NCBI GenBank assembly: GCA_025558095.1
Contig: JAIVFI010000035.1
Span: 248,001 to 312,000 of the forward strand
DNA from: Hyaloraphidium curvatum
Taxonomy: Eukaryota; Monoblepharomycota; Hyaloraphidiomycetes; Hyaloraphidiales; Hyaloraphidiaceae
Direction: 5' to 3'
DNA: 64,000 bases
In this document: piece by piece, positions 31,033 to 41,374 of the stretch
Layout of the letters: the number at the start of each line of letters is the position of its first letter
How positions within the stretch are numbered: the stretch's first letter is position 1
Position numbers and translations under genes: made by a program
Notes under the pieces: model-generated
The model's database searches: none
What the model was told of the DNA's origin: nothing
What the model saw: only the letters and a program-made list of their open reading frames with translations

Positions 31033-32712
31033 TCACAACCCGAGGTCCACGCCCACGACTGGCACCTCCCCCCCGCCCTCGGGGCTCCCCGCCTCCTCCG
31101 TCCCGAGGTAAACCATCTCCCCCCCGTACTCCCTCGCAATGCAGTCGTACTCCACCGTCGGGTCCTCGAGCAGCCACAGGCACCTCCCCACGTCCCCCTG
31201 CCCGATCGCCCACGCCGTCGGGCCCCCGCCCGACCCCACGCTCGCGCCCCGCGCCAGGGCGCGGGCGTTTGCCCGCGGTCCGAAATCCAGCCTCCCCGAG
31301 GCGAACGCCCGCCCGCGCCCGCCGAGCCCGCTCCGCCCGTGGGGGAACCGGTCGGCGTCGGCGTGCAGCGTGCCGGACCACTGCGCGCGCGCGGCGTCGG
31401 GGAGGGAGCGCGTGCTGGCGTCAAAGTCGTCGCCCGCGGCAAAGTTCGGGGGGGAGGCGGCGAGAGCCCAGGCGTCGAACTGGCCCTCCAGGCTGGCCAG
31501 CGACGAGGCCGAGGCGTCGGCGCCCGAGATGTCCCACGGGGCTTGGTCGCCCCGCGCCTGCGCCGCGAGCAGCGCCAGCAGCCCGTCCGCGGGGGCGTTC
31601 CCGCGATCGCGCCGCTTCTTCCTCGCCTTGTCCGACTTTTTCCGCGCGGGGATCTTGAGCGAGCGCGACGACAGCGTCCACTGAGCGTCCTCGTCGCTGC
31701 TCCCGCCCGACCTCCGAGGGCCCTGCCGCGACGCCCCCGCGATGGAAGGGAGCGCGAGGTTGACCACCTCGTCCTCGCTGGCCTCGCGGTAGTACCTGCA
31801 CGGCCTTTCCCCGGCGTACGGGGGCCCGATGATGTCCAGCACGAGGACGCCGTCCGAGACGGCGCGGAAAGAGTGCAGCGTGGCCGAGTGGGGGGACGAC
31901 GAGTCGATCTCCTGGAGCGAGGCGGGGTGGGTGTGGGGGATGTCGGCGTCCAGGGTGATCTGCGCGGGCTGCGCGAAGGTGCTGGCGGTGAGGGGCTGCG
32001 GCGGCGGGTGCGAGAGGAGGCGGTACGAGGTGACGTGGAGCGTGCCGTACACCACTTTGCTGGAGGCCGGGGGGGTATCTCGATCAGCGGGGAGCAGAAT
32101 CGCCACCGGTGAGGAGACCCACCTAAAGACGTTCATCTCCGGGTGGTCGTGTATCGGCATGCTGGCGCCGGCGCGGAGGGCAAACACGCAGATGGTGAAG
32201 AGGTCGCTCTCGAACACGCCGTAGTACTCGACGTTTGCGACCATCTCCAGCGGGCGCAGGTGGCGCGGCTCGACGCGGTGGATCAGGTGTGCCAGCCTGC
32301 GCGACAGGTCTGCGCGCTGCGGCGCCTCGCGGGGCGTGGTGAAGAGGGCGTGTGCGTGCAGCGCGATGTCGTGGACCAGCGACGGCCGCAGCGGGCGGTC
32401 GACGTGGAGCGGGGCCGGCGAGCCGTGCGGCGGCGACGATGTGTCGGGAGGGGGCGAGGGCGGAGCGGGGGGTGGCGGAATCCAAAGTGGTACCGGGAGG
32501 GAGTGCGCCGGGGCCGGCGGGTCCCATTCGGCATGGGGCGGAGAAGGATCGAATGCGCCTCTCGCGGCGTCGAGCGACAGCGCGGCGGCGGCGGGCGGCG
32601 GGGGGCCGGGCGGGCTTCCTGCGGCCACCGCCGATCCCGCCCAGGGGGCCTCGCTGGGGGGCCCGCCGAGCGCCGCGGGGAGGGCGCCGGCGGGCAGCGG
32701 CGAGACGAGCAT
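31033..32712 (-). CDS. ADO: 2-aminoethanethiol dioxygenase-like protein (PCO/ADO family) with long C-terminal extension
   Basis: Exons 32123-32712 and 31033-32059 give 538 residues. The cupin core reads VEYYGVFESDLFTICVFAL, then iron-binding HDHPEMNVF joined across a 63-bp intron to SKVVYGTLHV. A third histidine is in ATLHSF and the family end block is VLVLDIIGPPYAGERPCRYY. The family oxidises cysteamine or N-terminal cysteines of proteins with oxygen, acting as an oxygen sensor in animals and plants. About 250 residues follow the core, rich in Arg, Gly, Ala and Ser, with no known domain. The N terminus is Pro/Ala-rich and its start is uncertain: the frame is open to 33462, and 32712 is the nearest plausible ATG. 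Confidence 0.85.
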   Translation of the reverse strand: MLVSPLPAGALPAALGGPPSEAPWAGSAVAAGSPPGPPPPAAAALSLDAARGAFDPSPPHAEWDPPAPAHSLPVPLWIPPPPAPPSPPPDTSSPPHGSPAPLHVDRPLRPSLVHDIALHAHALFTTPREAPQRADLSRRLAHLIHRVEPRHLRPLEMVANVEYYGVFESDLFTICVFALRAGASMPIHDHPEMNVFRWVSSPVAILLPADRDTPPASSKVVYGTLHVTSYRLLSHPPPQPLTASTFAQPAQITLDADIPHTHPASLQEIDSSSPHSATLHSFRAVSDGVLVLDIIGPPYAGERPCRYYREASEDEVVNLALPSIAGASRQGPRRSGGSSDEDAQWTLSSRSLKIPARKKSDKARKKRRDRGNAPADGLLALLAAQARGDQAPWDISGADASASSLASLEGQFDAWALAASPPNFAAGDDFDASTRSLPDAARAQWSGTLHADADRFPHGRSGLGGRGRAFASGRLDFGPRANARALARGASVGSGGGPTAWAIGQGDVGRCLWLLEDPTVEYDCIAREYGGEMVYLGTEEAGSPEGGGEVPVVGVDLGL

Positions 32713-33502
32713 GGCTGCGGCGGCGGGCGGCGGGCCCCGGAAGGGCGCCGCGGCCGGCGGAGGGGGCCCGAGCAGGCCGCCCAGAGGGGTCGGCGGCGTC
32801 GCGGCCGGTGGCGGCACGGCCTCCCCAAAGTGCCCGCCCCACGTCCGCGCCCCGCTCGCCGCCGCCGGCCGCTGCCACGTGGACCCCGCTGGTGGCGCCA
32901 GCGTGGCAGGCTGAGAACGGCACAGGTTTGGAGTCGCGCGGGGCACGTTGACGCAACGAAAGGCTGTGCGATGAGCAATCGTCCTTGTCCCTGTTGACGG
33001 ATGGGGTGCGAGAAGCCTCGGATGGGACCACGGCAACTTGCTAGAACACGTCAGGGATGCGACGCGCACACTTTCGGGCGGAGTTCCGGTTGGAGCCGGT
33101 GGATGCTGAGGGACCCGAGAGGCGGTCCAGATGCGGGCGGCGGTCGGAGTGGCGGCAACCCCCTTTGTGAGCAGAATAGGCGCTCGGGAGGCCGGTTCGA
33201 CCCGGATGGAGTTCGGTACGGCCATGATGGAGGTCGGCCGGGTCCCGAATCCTCGTTGCGGAGCAATCGACAGGTGGTGTTGCGTCGGATCCAGTTTCGG
33301 GTGTTGGGAGGGGCTGGTGGATATTTTGAGTTTCCCTCGGCCACGCTCCAACTTCCGAGTGACTAACCGGACGAAGGGTCTCGAACTCCGCCTCCTCCTC
33401 GCCCGAAAAGACACCGCCGGCGCGAGCGTCGGTCGCTCGCGGTCTCGCCCGCGCCCGGACACCGCCGGGGCACCCCCCGTTGGGGCGCAAACCCGTCCCG
33501 AA
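32713..33502. other. Long divergent intergenic region (ADO / bZIP)
   Basis: 790 bp between divergent genes. Upstream ATGs occur on the plus strand before the bZIP start (for example 33103, opening an 88-codon frame), but without transcript data they cannot be called leader ORFs. The minus-strand frame of the ADO gene stays open through most of this region, so part of it may be N-terminal coding sequence. Confidence 0.4.
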
Positions 33503-34844
33503 ATGTGCTACCCCCCGAAGAGCGCCGCCGGCGCCGCCGTGCGCCCCGCGCCCGGCCCGCACCGCCCGGCCTCGCTGTTCACCACAAAGGCCGCCATCTC
33601 CGCCGCGCTGGAGAGCAGGGAGGCCGCGCGCCACGCCGCGCCCTACGCCGCCTATGCCGCCGCCCCCCTGCCGGTCTCGCCGCAGAACTCGGTCGAGACC
33701 GACTGGTCGAGCCCCACGCTGAACGACTCGTTCGACATGCCCGCCGCGCTGGACACCGCCGCTCAGGTGGGCACCCCGGGGGGCCCGCCCTCCCAACCCC
33801 CTAACCCCGCCACCGCCACCAGCCCCTGCCGCACGAGTTCCTCGCCGCCTTCCACTCCAGCTTCCCCGGCTTCTACGACGAGAAGAACGTCGCCGCCATC
33901 AACCACGCCCTGTTCGAGAACGTCGGCCTCTTCTCCCCCGAGCTGCTCGACGCCGCCTCGCCCTTCCTGCACCCCCCGGCCTACCCGCCCCTCGTCGACG
34001 CCGAGCCCGCGCAGCCCCCCGCCGCCCCCTTCTTCCCCGCCATCCCCGCCTACCCCGCCGCATCCGCCAAGTACGAGCCCGCGGTCAAGTACGAGTTCGA
34101 CTACCCCGCCACTGCCCCCCCCGCATCCGCCGACCCCGCCACCCTCCCCGCCTACCCCACCCTGACCCTCAAGCGCTCCGCGGACCTCACCTCGGCCGAC
34201 GGCGCCTCGACCCTCTCGGACTCGGAGGAGGCCGACGCCAGCGACGAGGACTACCGCCCCCGCGCGAAAAAGGCGCGGTCCGACGGCGCCTCGGCAAGCG
34301 GAAAGAAGCAGCGCGCGAGGCCGGCGCAGGCCGACGACATCCTGCTCAAGACGGACCCGGAGACGCTGAGCAGGCTGCTGGTGCCGGTGCGCAAGAGGAG
34401 GCAGCCCAAGCCGCTGGACCCCAACCTGCCCATCGAGGTGAGCGTCGGTCGACGGTCGTGCATGGGGGTGCGCGCGGGTGCATCGCCGTGCAGAGCAAAT
34501 GCACCTGCGACATTGCGGATGCGCGGGGGATGCGACCGGGACGCCGGAGATGCGCTGGAGTGCGGTTCGGGCCCGCTGTGCACGGTTATGCGCCACTCCG
34601 CACACCACCCCAAAGTCAGACGCTGACCACCCCCTCGCCACCACAGGTCGTTGAGAAGCGCATCAAAAACACCGAGGCCGCGCGCCGCTCGCGCCTCCGC
34701 AAGACGCTCAAGATGGACCAGCTCGAGCAGCGCGTCACGGAGCTCGAGGCCGAGCGCGGCGAGCTCGTGCGGCGCCTCGAGGAGGCCGAGAGGGAGCGGG
34801 ACGAGTGGAGGCAGCGGTGCGCGCAGGTCGCGTGGAAGCGGTGA
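33503..34844 (+). CDS. GCN4/CPC1-type bZIP transcription factor
   Basis: Exons 33503-33766, 33823-34437 and 34647-34844 encode 358 residues. The C-terminal bZIP has the basic region EKRIKNTEAARRSRLRKTLK and then a leucine zipper (MDQLEQRVTELEAERGEL, VRRLEEAERERDEW). The long middle is Pro/Ala-rich with acidic-aromatic patches such as SFPGFYDEKNV and NVGLFSPELLDAASPF that look like activation segments. NTEAARRSR is the GCN4-class DNA-reading signature, which binds TGACTCA-type sites and drives amino-acid biosynthesis genes in fungi. The second intron is 209 bp, long for this window, and sits directly before the bZIP exon. Confidence 0.9.
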
Positions 34845-35006
34845 GGGCCCGCCCCCCGGGCCGGGGGATAGACGTAGAACATGTATGCGGGGCCGCAATA
34901 GGCCCGCGCGTGGTCGCTTCTTTGCCCTGTGCGGCGTGTTGGAGAACACGATTCTTCGGTATGCACCCGCCCGCTCTACTACAATCCGGACCCGCGGCGT
35001 CAAAAG

Positions 35007-35491
35007 TCACTGAATGATGCGCTCGGAAGTCAGCCCATCCGCCGAGCACGTCCCGCCGACGATGTTGACGCAATCCGTGGGATCGCACAGGCACTGCCCG
35101 TCCAGCGGGGCAAACGTGCCGCCCCGGCACGCCATCCCCCTCCCCGTGCACGTGTTCCTGCACGCGTCCGCCGGGTAGTCCGCGCAGTCCCCCGCGATGC
35201 ATACCCGCCCGGGCCCCGAGCGGGCCCCGAGCACATGTCCTGCCGGCACATGCACGCGGCGCCGTCGGCCGAGCACGCGCCGCCCTTGATGATGACGCAC
35301 GCCGAGTCGTCGCACGTGCAGGTGCCGTCGAGCGCGGGCAAGGAGCCGCCCTTGCAGGCGAAACCGGGGGCGGTGCAGGTGTTGCTGCATGCGTCCGCGG
35401 GGTAGGTGGTCGCGGCCGCAGCTCATGCCGTGGGCGTCGTGCTCGCCCGGAGCGTCCGCGAGGTGCTGCAGGAGGTCGTCGCGGACGACGA
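35007..35491 (-). pseudogene. Decayed cysteine-rich C-terminal extension of the GloVer protein
   Basis: Immediately after the TAG stop of the GloVer gene (35492-35494) the same frame resumes with the Ser/Thr linker seen inside that gene (SSSATTSCSTSRT), then a TGA, then two cysteine-rich repeats. The repeats share ADACxNTCT, ACxGGxxxxLDGxCxCD and GGxCSADG. The first and second repeat are out of frame because of an 11-bp tandem duplication (35211-35232); without one copy the frame is continuous. Two stops and one frameshift argue for a relic. A 40-bp intron could remove the first stop but not restore the rest. The final stop is at 35007-35009. Confidence 0.7.
35211..35232 (-). repeat. 11-bp perfect tandem duplication causing a frameshift
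   Basis: Two adjacent copies of GGGCCCCGAGC (plus strand) lie between the two cysteine-rich repeats. Eleven is not a multiple of three, and the frame changes exactly here. Confidence 0.85.
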
Positions 35492-38327
35492 CTAGGCTCC
35501 CGTACCACCAAAGCTCAGGGCAAACACCGTCCCGCTCCAGCCGTCCGGCCCTCCCGAAGTCAGACCGTACACCTTGCCGTCGGCGGCCAGCACCAGATCG
35601 CCCTCGGGAGCACCGCCCGGCAGGACGGCGCCCCCGGATGCGGGCACCGATCCGTCGGCCGAAAACGTGACGACGGTCTCGAAGCCCGATCCGTCCGGCC
35701 GCAGGCGGAAGACACGGCCCGGGAGCGAGGCGGTGCCCGGATCGGGGGCACCGCCGTACAACCATCCGCCGACCAGGAGGAGCGAGGTCGGGGATGCGTC
35801 GCCACCGGCCCCTCGGAGATCCGCCAGAACGCTGAGTGCGCCGTCCGTGCCCAGCTTCCAGACCGTCCCGCCGCCGAACCGCCCGCCGCCCGAGGTCGTC
35901 CCGACCAGCGAGCCGTCATCGAGCCGCAGCGGGCGCGCATAGGGCCACTGTCCAGTGGTCGAGCTGAAGTGGGCGAGGGTGGATAGGAGGCCGGCCGGGG
36001 TAATGCGGAAGACGGTGCCCCCGTCGTGCTGGCCGCCCGCGTGCGTGGTGCCGTAGAAAAAGCCGTCCGAGCCGAGCGTGAGCCCGGCAAAGGGGTTCCC
36101 GCCCTTGGTCGACGACGTGGAGCTCTCAAAGACCGTCAGCACGGTGATGTTGCCGGCCTTGGTTGCCCGGAAGACCGTGCCGAGGTTGTCGGCCGAGTTT
36201 ACCCCGTACATCAGGGTGGTGCCGTAGAAGTGCCCGTCTGAGCCGCGCACCAGCTGGCCCTGCGGGCGGATGCCGGTGGCTGCGTCGAACGACGCCAGCA
36301 GTGTCGCGGCACCCGCCGAGGAGATGCGTACAAAAGCGCCAAAGTCCGACCTGCCGCCGCTCGAGGCCGCCAGGTAGAGGAAACCGTCGGGATCAAACAC
36401 GGGCGCCGCGCGGGGCACCGATCCGTTTGCGGCGCCCGTCAGCGAGGCGAGCAGCGTCGGCTGCCCGTCCCTCAGCGCCCAAAGTGCGCCGAGGTTCGAT
36501 GCCCCCCCTAAAAGCGAGGCGCCGTGGATGACGCCCGAAGCGCCCTCGACGAGGCCCTGCGGCTGCACGAACGCGGCACTCAATCGCGCGACAAGCGTCG
36601 GTGAAGGCGGGCTGGACGTTCCCGACGCCGTGCTGAAAGTGCGCGTGAGGCTGGAGCTCGTCCAGCTTCGGCTGCTTGTCCGCGGAGGGCTCGAGCTCGT
36701 CCGGCTTGTGGAGCTTGTTCGCGTTGCGGTGGAGCTGGTGTAGGACGTGCTGCTGGTGCGGATGCGGCTGGATGTCGTGACGCTCGTGCTGCTCGTGGTG
36801 GTCCTGCTCGAACTAGTCCTGCTCGTGCTGCTCGTCGCCGTCCGACTGGAGCTGGTGCGGCTCGAGGTGCTCGACGGCGTCCGCGACGTCGTGGTCTTCG
36901 TGCTCGTGAGGAGGGTCCGCGAGGTGCTGCTGGAGCTGGGCGCCGACGACGACGGTTGGCCGGCGCCGGCACCGGCAAAGCTCAAGGCAAACACCGTCCC
37001 GTTCCAACCGTCTGGCCCTCCCGAAGTCAGACCGTACACCTTGCCGTCGGCGGCCAGCACCAGATCGCCCTCGGGAGCACCGCCCGGCAGGACGGCGCCC
37101 CCGGATGCGGGCACCGATCCGTCGGCCGAAAACGTGACGACGGTCTCGAAGCCCGATCCGTCCGGCCGCAGGCGGAAGACGCGGCCCGGAAGCGAGGCGG
37201 TGCCCGGATCGGGGGCACCGCCGTACAACCACCCGTCGACCAGGAGGAGCGAGGTCGGGGATGCGTCGCCACCGCCCCCGCGGAGATCCGCCAGGACGCG
37301 GAGTGCACCGTCCGTGCCCAGCTTCCACACGGACCCGCCGCCGAAGCGCCCGCCTCCCGACGTGGTTCCGACCAGCGAGCCGTCATCGAGCCGCAGCGGG
37401 CGCGCATAGGGCCATTGTCCCGTTGACGAGTTGAAGTGGGCCAGAGTCGAGAGAAGGCCGGCCGGGGTGATGCGAAAAACAGTGCCGCCATCGTGCTGGC
37501 CGCCCGCGTAGGTGGTCCCGTAGAAGAAGCCGTCGGAAGCGAGCGTGAGCCCGGCGTAGAGATTGCCGCCCTTGGTCGACGACGTGGAGCTCTCAAAGAC
37601 CGTCAGCACGGTGATGTTGCCGGCCTTGGTTGCCCGGAAGACCGTGCCGAGGTTGTCGGCCGAGTTTACCCCGTACATCAGGGTGGTGCCGTAGAAGTGC
37701 CCGTCTGAGCCGCGCACCAGCTGGCCCTGCGGGCGGATGCCGGTGGCTGCGTCGAACGACGCCAGCAGTGTCGCGGCACCCGCCGAGGAGACGCGGACGA
37801 GGGCGCCATAGTCCGATCTGCCGCCGCTCGATGCCGCGAGGTAGAAGAAGCCGTCGGGATCGAGCACGGGGGCGGCGCGGGGCATCGACCCGTTTGCGGC
37901 GCCCGCCAGCGAGGCCAGCAGCGCCGGCACCCCGTCCTTCAGCGACCACAGCGCGCCGAGGTTCGACGCGCCGCCGTACAGCGAGGCGCCGTGGATGACG
38001 CCGGCTGGACCCTCGACGATGCCGTGCGGCTGCGCGAAGGCGGCGCCCAATTGCGCGACGAGCGTCGGCGACGGCGCGCGTGCCGTTGTGGACGCCGTGC
38101 TGCTGCTCGTGGTGCAGGCGCCCCACACCGTCACCGTGCGAGTCGGCGAGACGGTGACCGTCGCCGTGATCGTCGACGTGAACGACGCGCTGCACGTCGA
38201 CTGCGGGGGGCGATTCGGCGATCGGTGAGAGCTGAAGGGCGCGCGCGGACGGCACACCCACCGCGGGCTGCGCGGCCGCCAAGGCCGGCAGGAGCGCCGC
38301 CGCCGCGCCGATCAGCGCCAGTCGCAT
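35492..38327 (-). CDS. Secreted GloVer-repeat protein with duplicated repeat domain
   Basis: Exon 38262-38327 encodes a signal peptide (MRLALIGAAAALLPALAAAQ); after a 61-bp intron, 35492-38200 completes 924 residues. Two ~375-residue domains (about 65-440 and 546-924) are built from GloVer-type repeats, e.g. DGHFYGTTLMYG, NLGTVFRATKAGNITVLTVF and DGSLVGTTSGGGRFGGG. They are separated by a ~100-residue Ser/Thr-Arg linker of SSTSRTSSSRTTTSST type, probably glycosylated. GloVer repeats are best known in bacterial extracellular proteins (Gloeobacter, Verrucomicrobia), so ancient transfer is possible. Likely a beta-propeller-like surface protein; no anchor remains. A cysteine-rich tail downstream has been lost (35007-35491). 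Confidence 0.82.
36101..37791. repeat. Direct repeat inside the GloVer gene, period 1467 bp, with identical tracts
   Basis: The two domains align at an offset of 1467 bp. By eye, 36101-36324 and 37568-37791 are identical over 224 bp, while flanking parts differ at many positions (for example around 36090 against 37557). A second near-identical tract is 35554-35700 against 37021-37167. Patchy perfect identity in an otherwise diverged duplication suggests recent gene conversion. Confidence 0.7.
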
Positions 38328-38950
38328 GGTGTCTGTGTGCTGGCCGGCCCGGATGGCCCGTCCGCGGCCCGCAAGTGCGTCCTTCGGCGGGAGAGCGGCA
38401 TCAAGCGGCGGCTGGAGAAAAGCTGACGCCGCCTGAATGGGCGGATCGGCTGCCTGGACACATCCCATCCCGCCGCGCTCAATATTGGCTCGGCATTGAT
38501 TCGGAAAAGATTCCATCAACGAGGAAATGTTAGATGCGAGGCGCGCACCGAGCCGCGCGGAGGATTGGCACAGTGGCCACCCACCGAACCGACTTCGCCC
38601 CGTCGAGGCTACGTCTGGCATCTGCTTCATCACTTGCACAAGGAGATTCGAAGTCCGGCGTTTGGCGCCCAGAGCTGGAGGAAGGCGGAGCGATTATCTC
38701 TGGAAACAACATGGAGAGCACCGCCTCAAAAGAAGTCCCAAGTCCGTGTGGAGCATAGTCTCTTCTTCGGAGCACGTATCTAACTTTCCATTTTTCGCAC
38801 ACCTTCTGCTGATTGGTGTCGCATGGGATTTTGGGACCCATCCAGCCCCTAAACCCGGCCCCAACCCGCCTCCGCCACAGTCGGAGTCATTCCAGCATTC
38901 ATTCACGAATCTCTATGGACAAACGAACAGTATGCCTACGAACATTTCCG
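38328..38950. other. Divergent intergenic region between two secreted-protein genes
   Basis: 623 bp. Nothing recognised beyond an in-frame upstream ATG at 38915 that could extend the signal peptide of the following gene by 12 residues. Confidence 0.4.
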
Positions 38951-41374
38951 ATGCGCTCGGCCCGCGGGACCCGCACGGCCGTCGGCCTCTTTCTCGCCCT
39001 CGGGCTCCTCGCCTCGTTCCCGCGGCCCGCGCGGCCGAGTTCCTACTCCGGACCCCCCTCATGGTCATATAACAACCTTACGGACCTCGCAACGGGACGC
39101 CTCGGTTGCGCCAAGAAGCCGACTACTCATTGCTGCTGCGGCACGCCCTGCGGCTCGTCGTACTCCGTCTGCCCCGAGCCGTGTGGCTCGGCAGGATCTT
39201 CCGTCGGCTTCCCTTACGCCTGCGGAGTCGCGGACAACGGGCTGCCAGCCTCCCAGTCGCGGTACTACGTCAATCTGGTGCTTGAGGGCGTGCCGGGCCG
39301 GTGCACCCTGCGGCAGCAGGAGTGGCTCGCCGTCGAGTCGCCGATGGTCCGCGGCGGCACATGGGGTAACACCCAGTGCGAGGTGAAAGCCGACTGCCCG
39401 TGGGCGGAGCTCGGCACCGCGTACGGTGATGCCCTGAACCTGACGAAGGAGGAGGTGTGGGCTGGCAGCGGGCAAGACAACGCCACTGTGGGCAGGATAG
39501 CCCTCCGTCCGACGACCGGGGCGGGCATCGACTCGATCTCGCTCTGGTGCCCCGTGGCGATGGGCTGCCCAGGCTTCCTCTTTGGTCTGGCCACAGAGGG
39601 GGTCGCAGCTCCCTCCCGCGTTCCCGACCCCTCCGGGACCGAGTACGCATTCCTGCCCAGTGCAAACGTGCTTGTCAAGGTGGACAGCAAGGGGGACGTG
39701 GGCTGCCTTGCAAGCTCGTGGGGCGACCGCTCCTGCTTACAGCTTACCACGGCCTGCTACATGTTCCTCAACAAAACCCGCATCGGCGGCCGCGGACTGC
39801 CCTACCTGTCCTGCGCCGACATTCCTGCGGCCGACCGCACGGCTCCCGATCACTTCTGCACGCGCGGCCGCGAGCTCCTCGATCGGCTCAAGCCCCCTCA
39901 AGTCGGCCCCGGAGCGCGGCTCCTGGGCTTGAACTGCACTTACGCAGGTGCCCCCGATCCTTCCGTCGACCCCACCGGCGCCGGACCCTGGACCGTCGCC
40001 AGCGTCGCCGTTGCGCGCCGCCACGACGACGGCTCTGTCTCGGTCTTGACTGGGCCCGAGGGAATGATGCAATTCGGCCTGGAACCGCCATGGTGCGCAG
40101 CCAACGCCGCAGCGACCGCACCCTCTCGGGCGGCCTCGGCAAAGATAGGTTTCGGCTCCCACATGAGCAACTTCGGGTACATCCTCGCGGCGCTGGCAGA
40201 GGAGCGGGACAAGGGCGAGTGGATGTGCATCGAGGGCTGCCCCGGCTCGGGCGAGTACTTCCGCGGGCGGCGCTTTTTCAACTATGCCGCCATCGAGCAG
40301 CTCCCGGGCGGCGGCATCTACGGTGTGCCCTATCCGTACGGATCCCCGCGCATTTACTCGGACTCGGCGTGCAGCGCAGCCAATCAATCGTCGGACATGT
40401 CAAAGGACCTGTACATGTGCCGGCCCGGGGCGAGCACTACGGTTGTCCAAGACCAGGACCGCAGGAACCCTTGGGATCCCTGGTGTGTGCGGATGCTCGG
40501 CGCCGTATTCGACCCGCACGCTGAGGGCTGCGCGACGACCGCCGGCCCGAACGCCCCGAAGGAGGCGTGCGTGGCGAGCCCGGCCGACAAGGGAAACCGA
40601 GTGCGGGTGCAGCCAGTGAACGTCACGCTGCAGGACGGGACGACGGTGGCGGTGCCCAGGTGCCAGGGGCCTGACGGGACGAGGTGCACCTGGTTCGCGG
40701 ACAAGGACTGCACGTTCCTTGCAAAGGACGAGCCGAGTCCTGAGTATTTGACGACGGGATACGTCTGCGGGCGGGACGAAGGGGGTTGGTGCAGGCTGGC
40801 AGCGGAGGCACTCAGGCTCGTTCCCAGCTCAACGACCACCGTACCACCTGAGGCGACCACGGCACTACCTGCGACGACAATGGTGCCACCTGCGACCTCC
40901 TCGAGCACCCTTACGCCCGCCGCGCCCACCTCGACAACCACGGTCCCGCCTGCGACCCCTTCAGGCACCTCTGTCGCGACCTACACCCCCCGCCCGTGGA
41001 TCTGCGTGAGGAGCTGCGCCGATCGAGGGAATGCGGTCCTCGTCCGCATCTCCGCGGACGGTGGGCACGCGCAGTGCAAGGGGCCCGACGGCCTGCGTTG
41101 CTCCTGGTTCCTCGGTTCATCGAGCTGCGGGGTGCTTGCGCCGGGGGAGCCCTCGCCGGACCCGTCGGGGGAAACGGGCAAGACTTGCACGGCCGAGGAG
41201 GAGGGCGCGGCGGGGAGCTGGTGCAACGCGGCGAGGGCGGCGCTCAGCGGGGGTGCGGTGCGGGCGCAGTGCTCAACGGGGACAATTCTTGCTTCGGGGG
41301 TTGCGTCGGGGCGCAGGGCAGCGCGATGGGGCGTCAACGCCGCAGCCTTCGCTGTTCGCTTCCTGCTCGTGTGA
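38951..41374 (+). CDS. Large secreted cysteine-rich protein with duplicated C-terminal module
   Basis: An intronless 807-residue protein with a signal peptide (RTAVGLFLALGLLASFPRPA). The body of ~550 residues has many cysteines (THCCCGTPCGSSYSVCPEPC) and N-glycosylation sites; I do not recognise a family. Two related ~75-residue modules follow, one with GNRVRVQ, RCQGPDGTRCTWF and EPSPEY, the other with GNAVLVR, QCKGPDGLRCSWF and EPSPDP. They are joined by a Thr/Pro linker of STTTVPPATPSGT type. The hydrophobic end (NAAAFAVRFLLV) may be a weak membrane or GPI signal. Likely wall or surface protein. It belongs to the secreted-protein island at 35-47.5 kb. Confidence 0.65.
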   Translation: MRSARGTRTAVGLFLALGLLASFPRPARPSSYSGPPSWSYNNLTDLATGRLGCAKKPTTHCCCGTPCGSSYSVCPEPCGSAGSSVGFPYACGVADNGLPASQSRYYVNLVLEGVPGRCTLRQQEWLAVESPMVRGGTWGNTQCEVKADCPWAELGTAYGDALNLTKEEVWAGSGQDNATVGRIALRPTTGAGIDSISLWCPVAMGCPGFLFGLATEGVAAPSRVPDPSGTEYAFLPSANVLVKVDSKGDVGCLASSWGDRSCLQLTTACYMFLNKTRIGGRGLPYLSCADIPAADRTAPDHFCTRGRELLDRLKPPQVGPGARLLGLNCTYAGAPDPSVDPTGAGPWTVASVAVARRHDDGSVSVLTGPEGMMQFGLEPPWCAANAAATAPSRAASAKIGFGSHMSNFGYILAALAEERDKGEWMCIEGCPGSGEYFRGRRFFNYAAIEQLPGGGIYGVPYPYGSPRIYSDSACSAANQSSDMSKDLYMCRPGASTTVVQDQDRRNPWDPWCVRMLGAVFDPHAEGCATTAGPNAPKEACVASPADKGNRVRVQPVNVTLQDGTTVAVPRCQGPDGTRCTWFADKDCTFLAKDEPSPEYLTTGYVCGRDEGGWCRLAAEALRLVPSSTTTVPPEATTALPATTMVPPATSSSTLTPAAPTSTTTVPPATPSGTSVATYTPRPWICVRSCADRGNAVLVRISADGGHAQCKGPDGLRCSWFLGSSSCGVLAPGEPSPDPSGETGKTCTAEEEGAAGSWCNAARAALSGGAVRAQCSTGTILASGVASGRRAARWGVNAAAFAVRFLLV

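Noticed and set aside
33103-33366. Upstream ORF controlling the GCN4-like gene
   Set aside because: Upstream ATGs exist, but the transcript start is unknown and an 88-codon frame is not typical of GCN4 leader ORFs.
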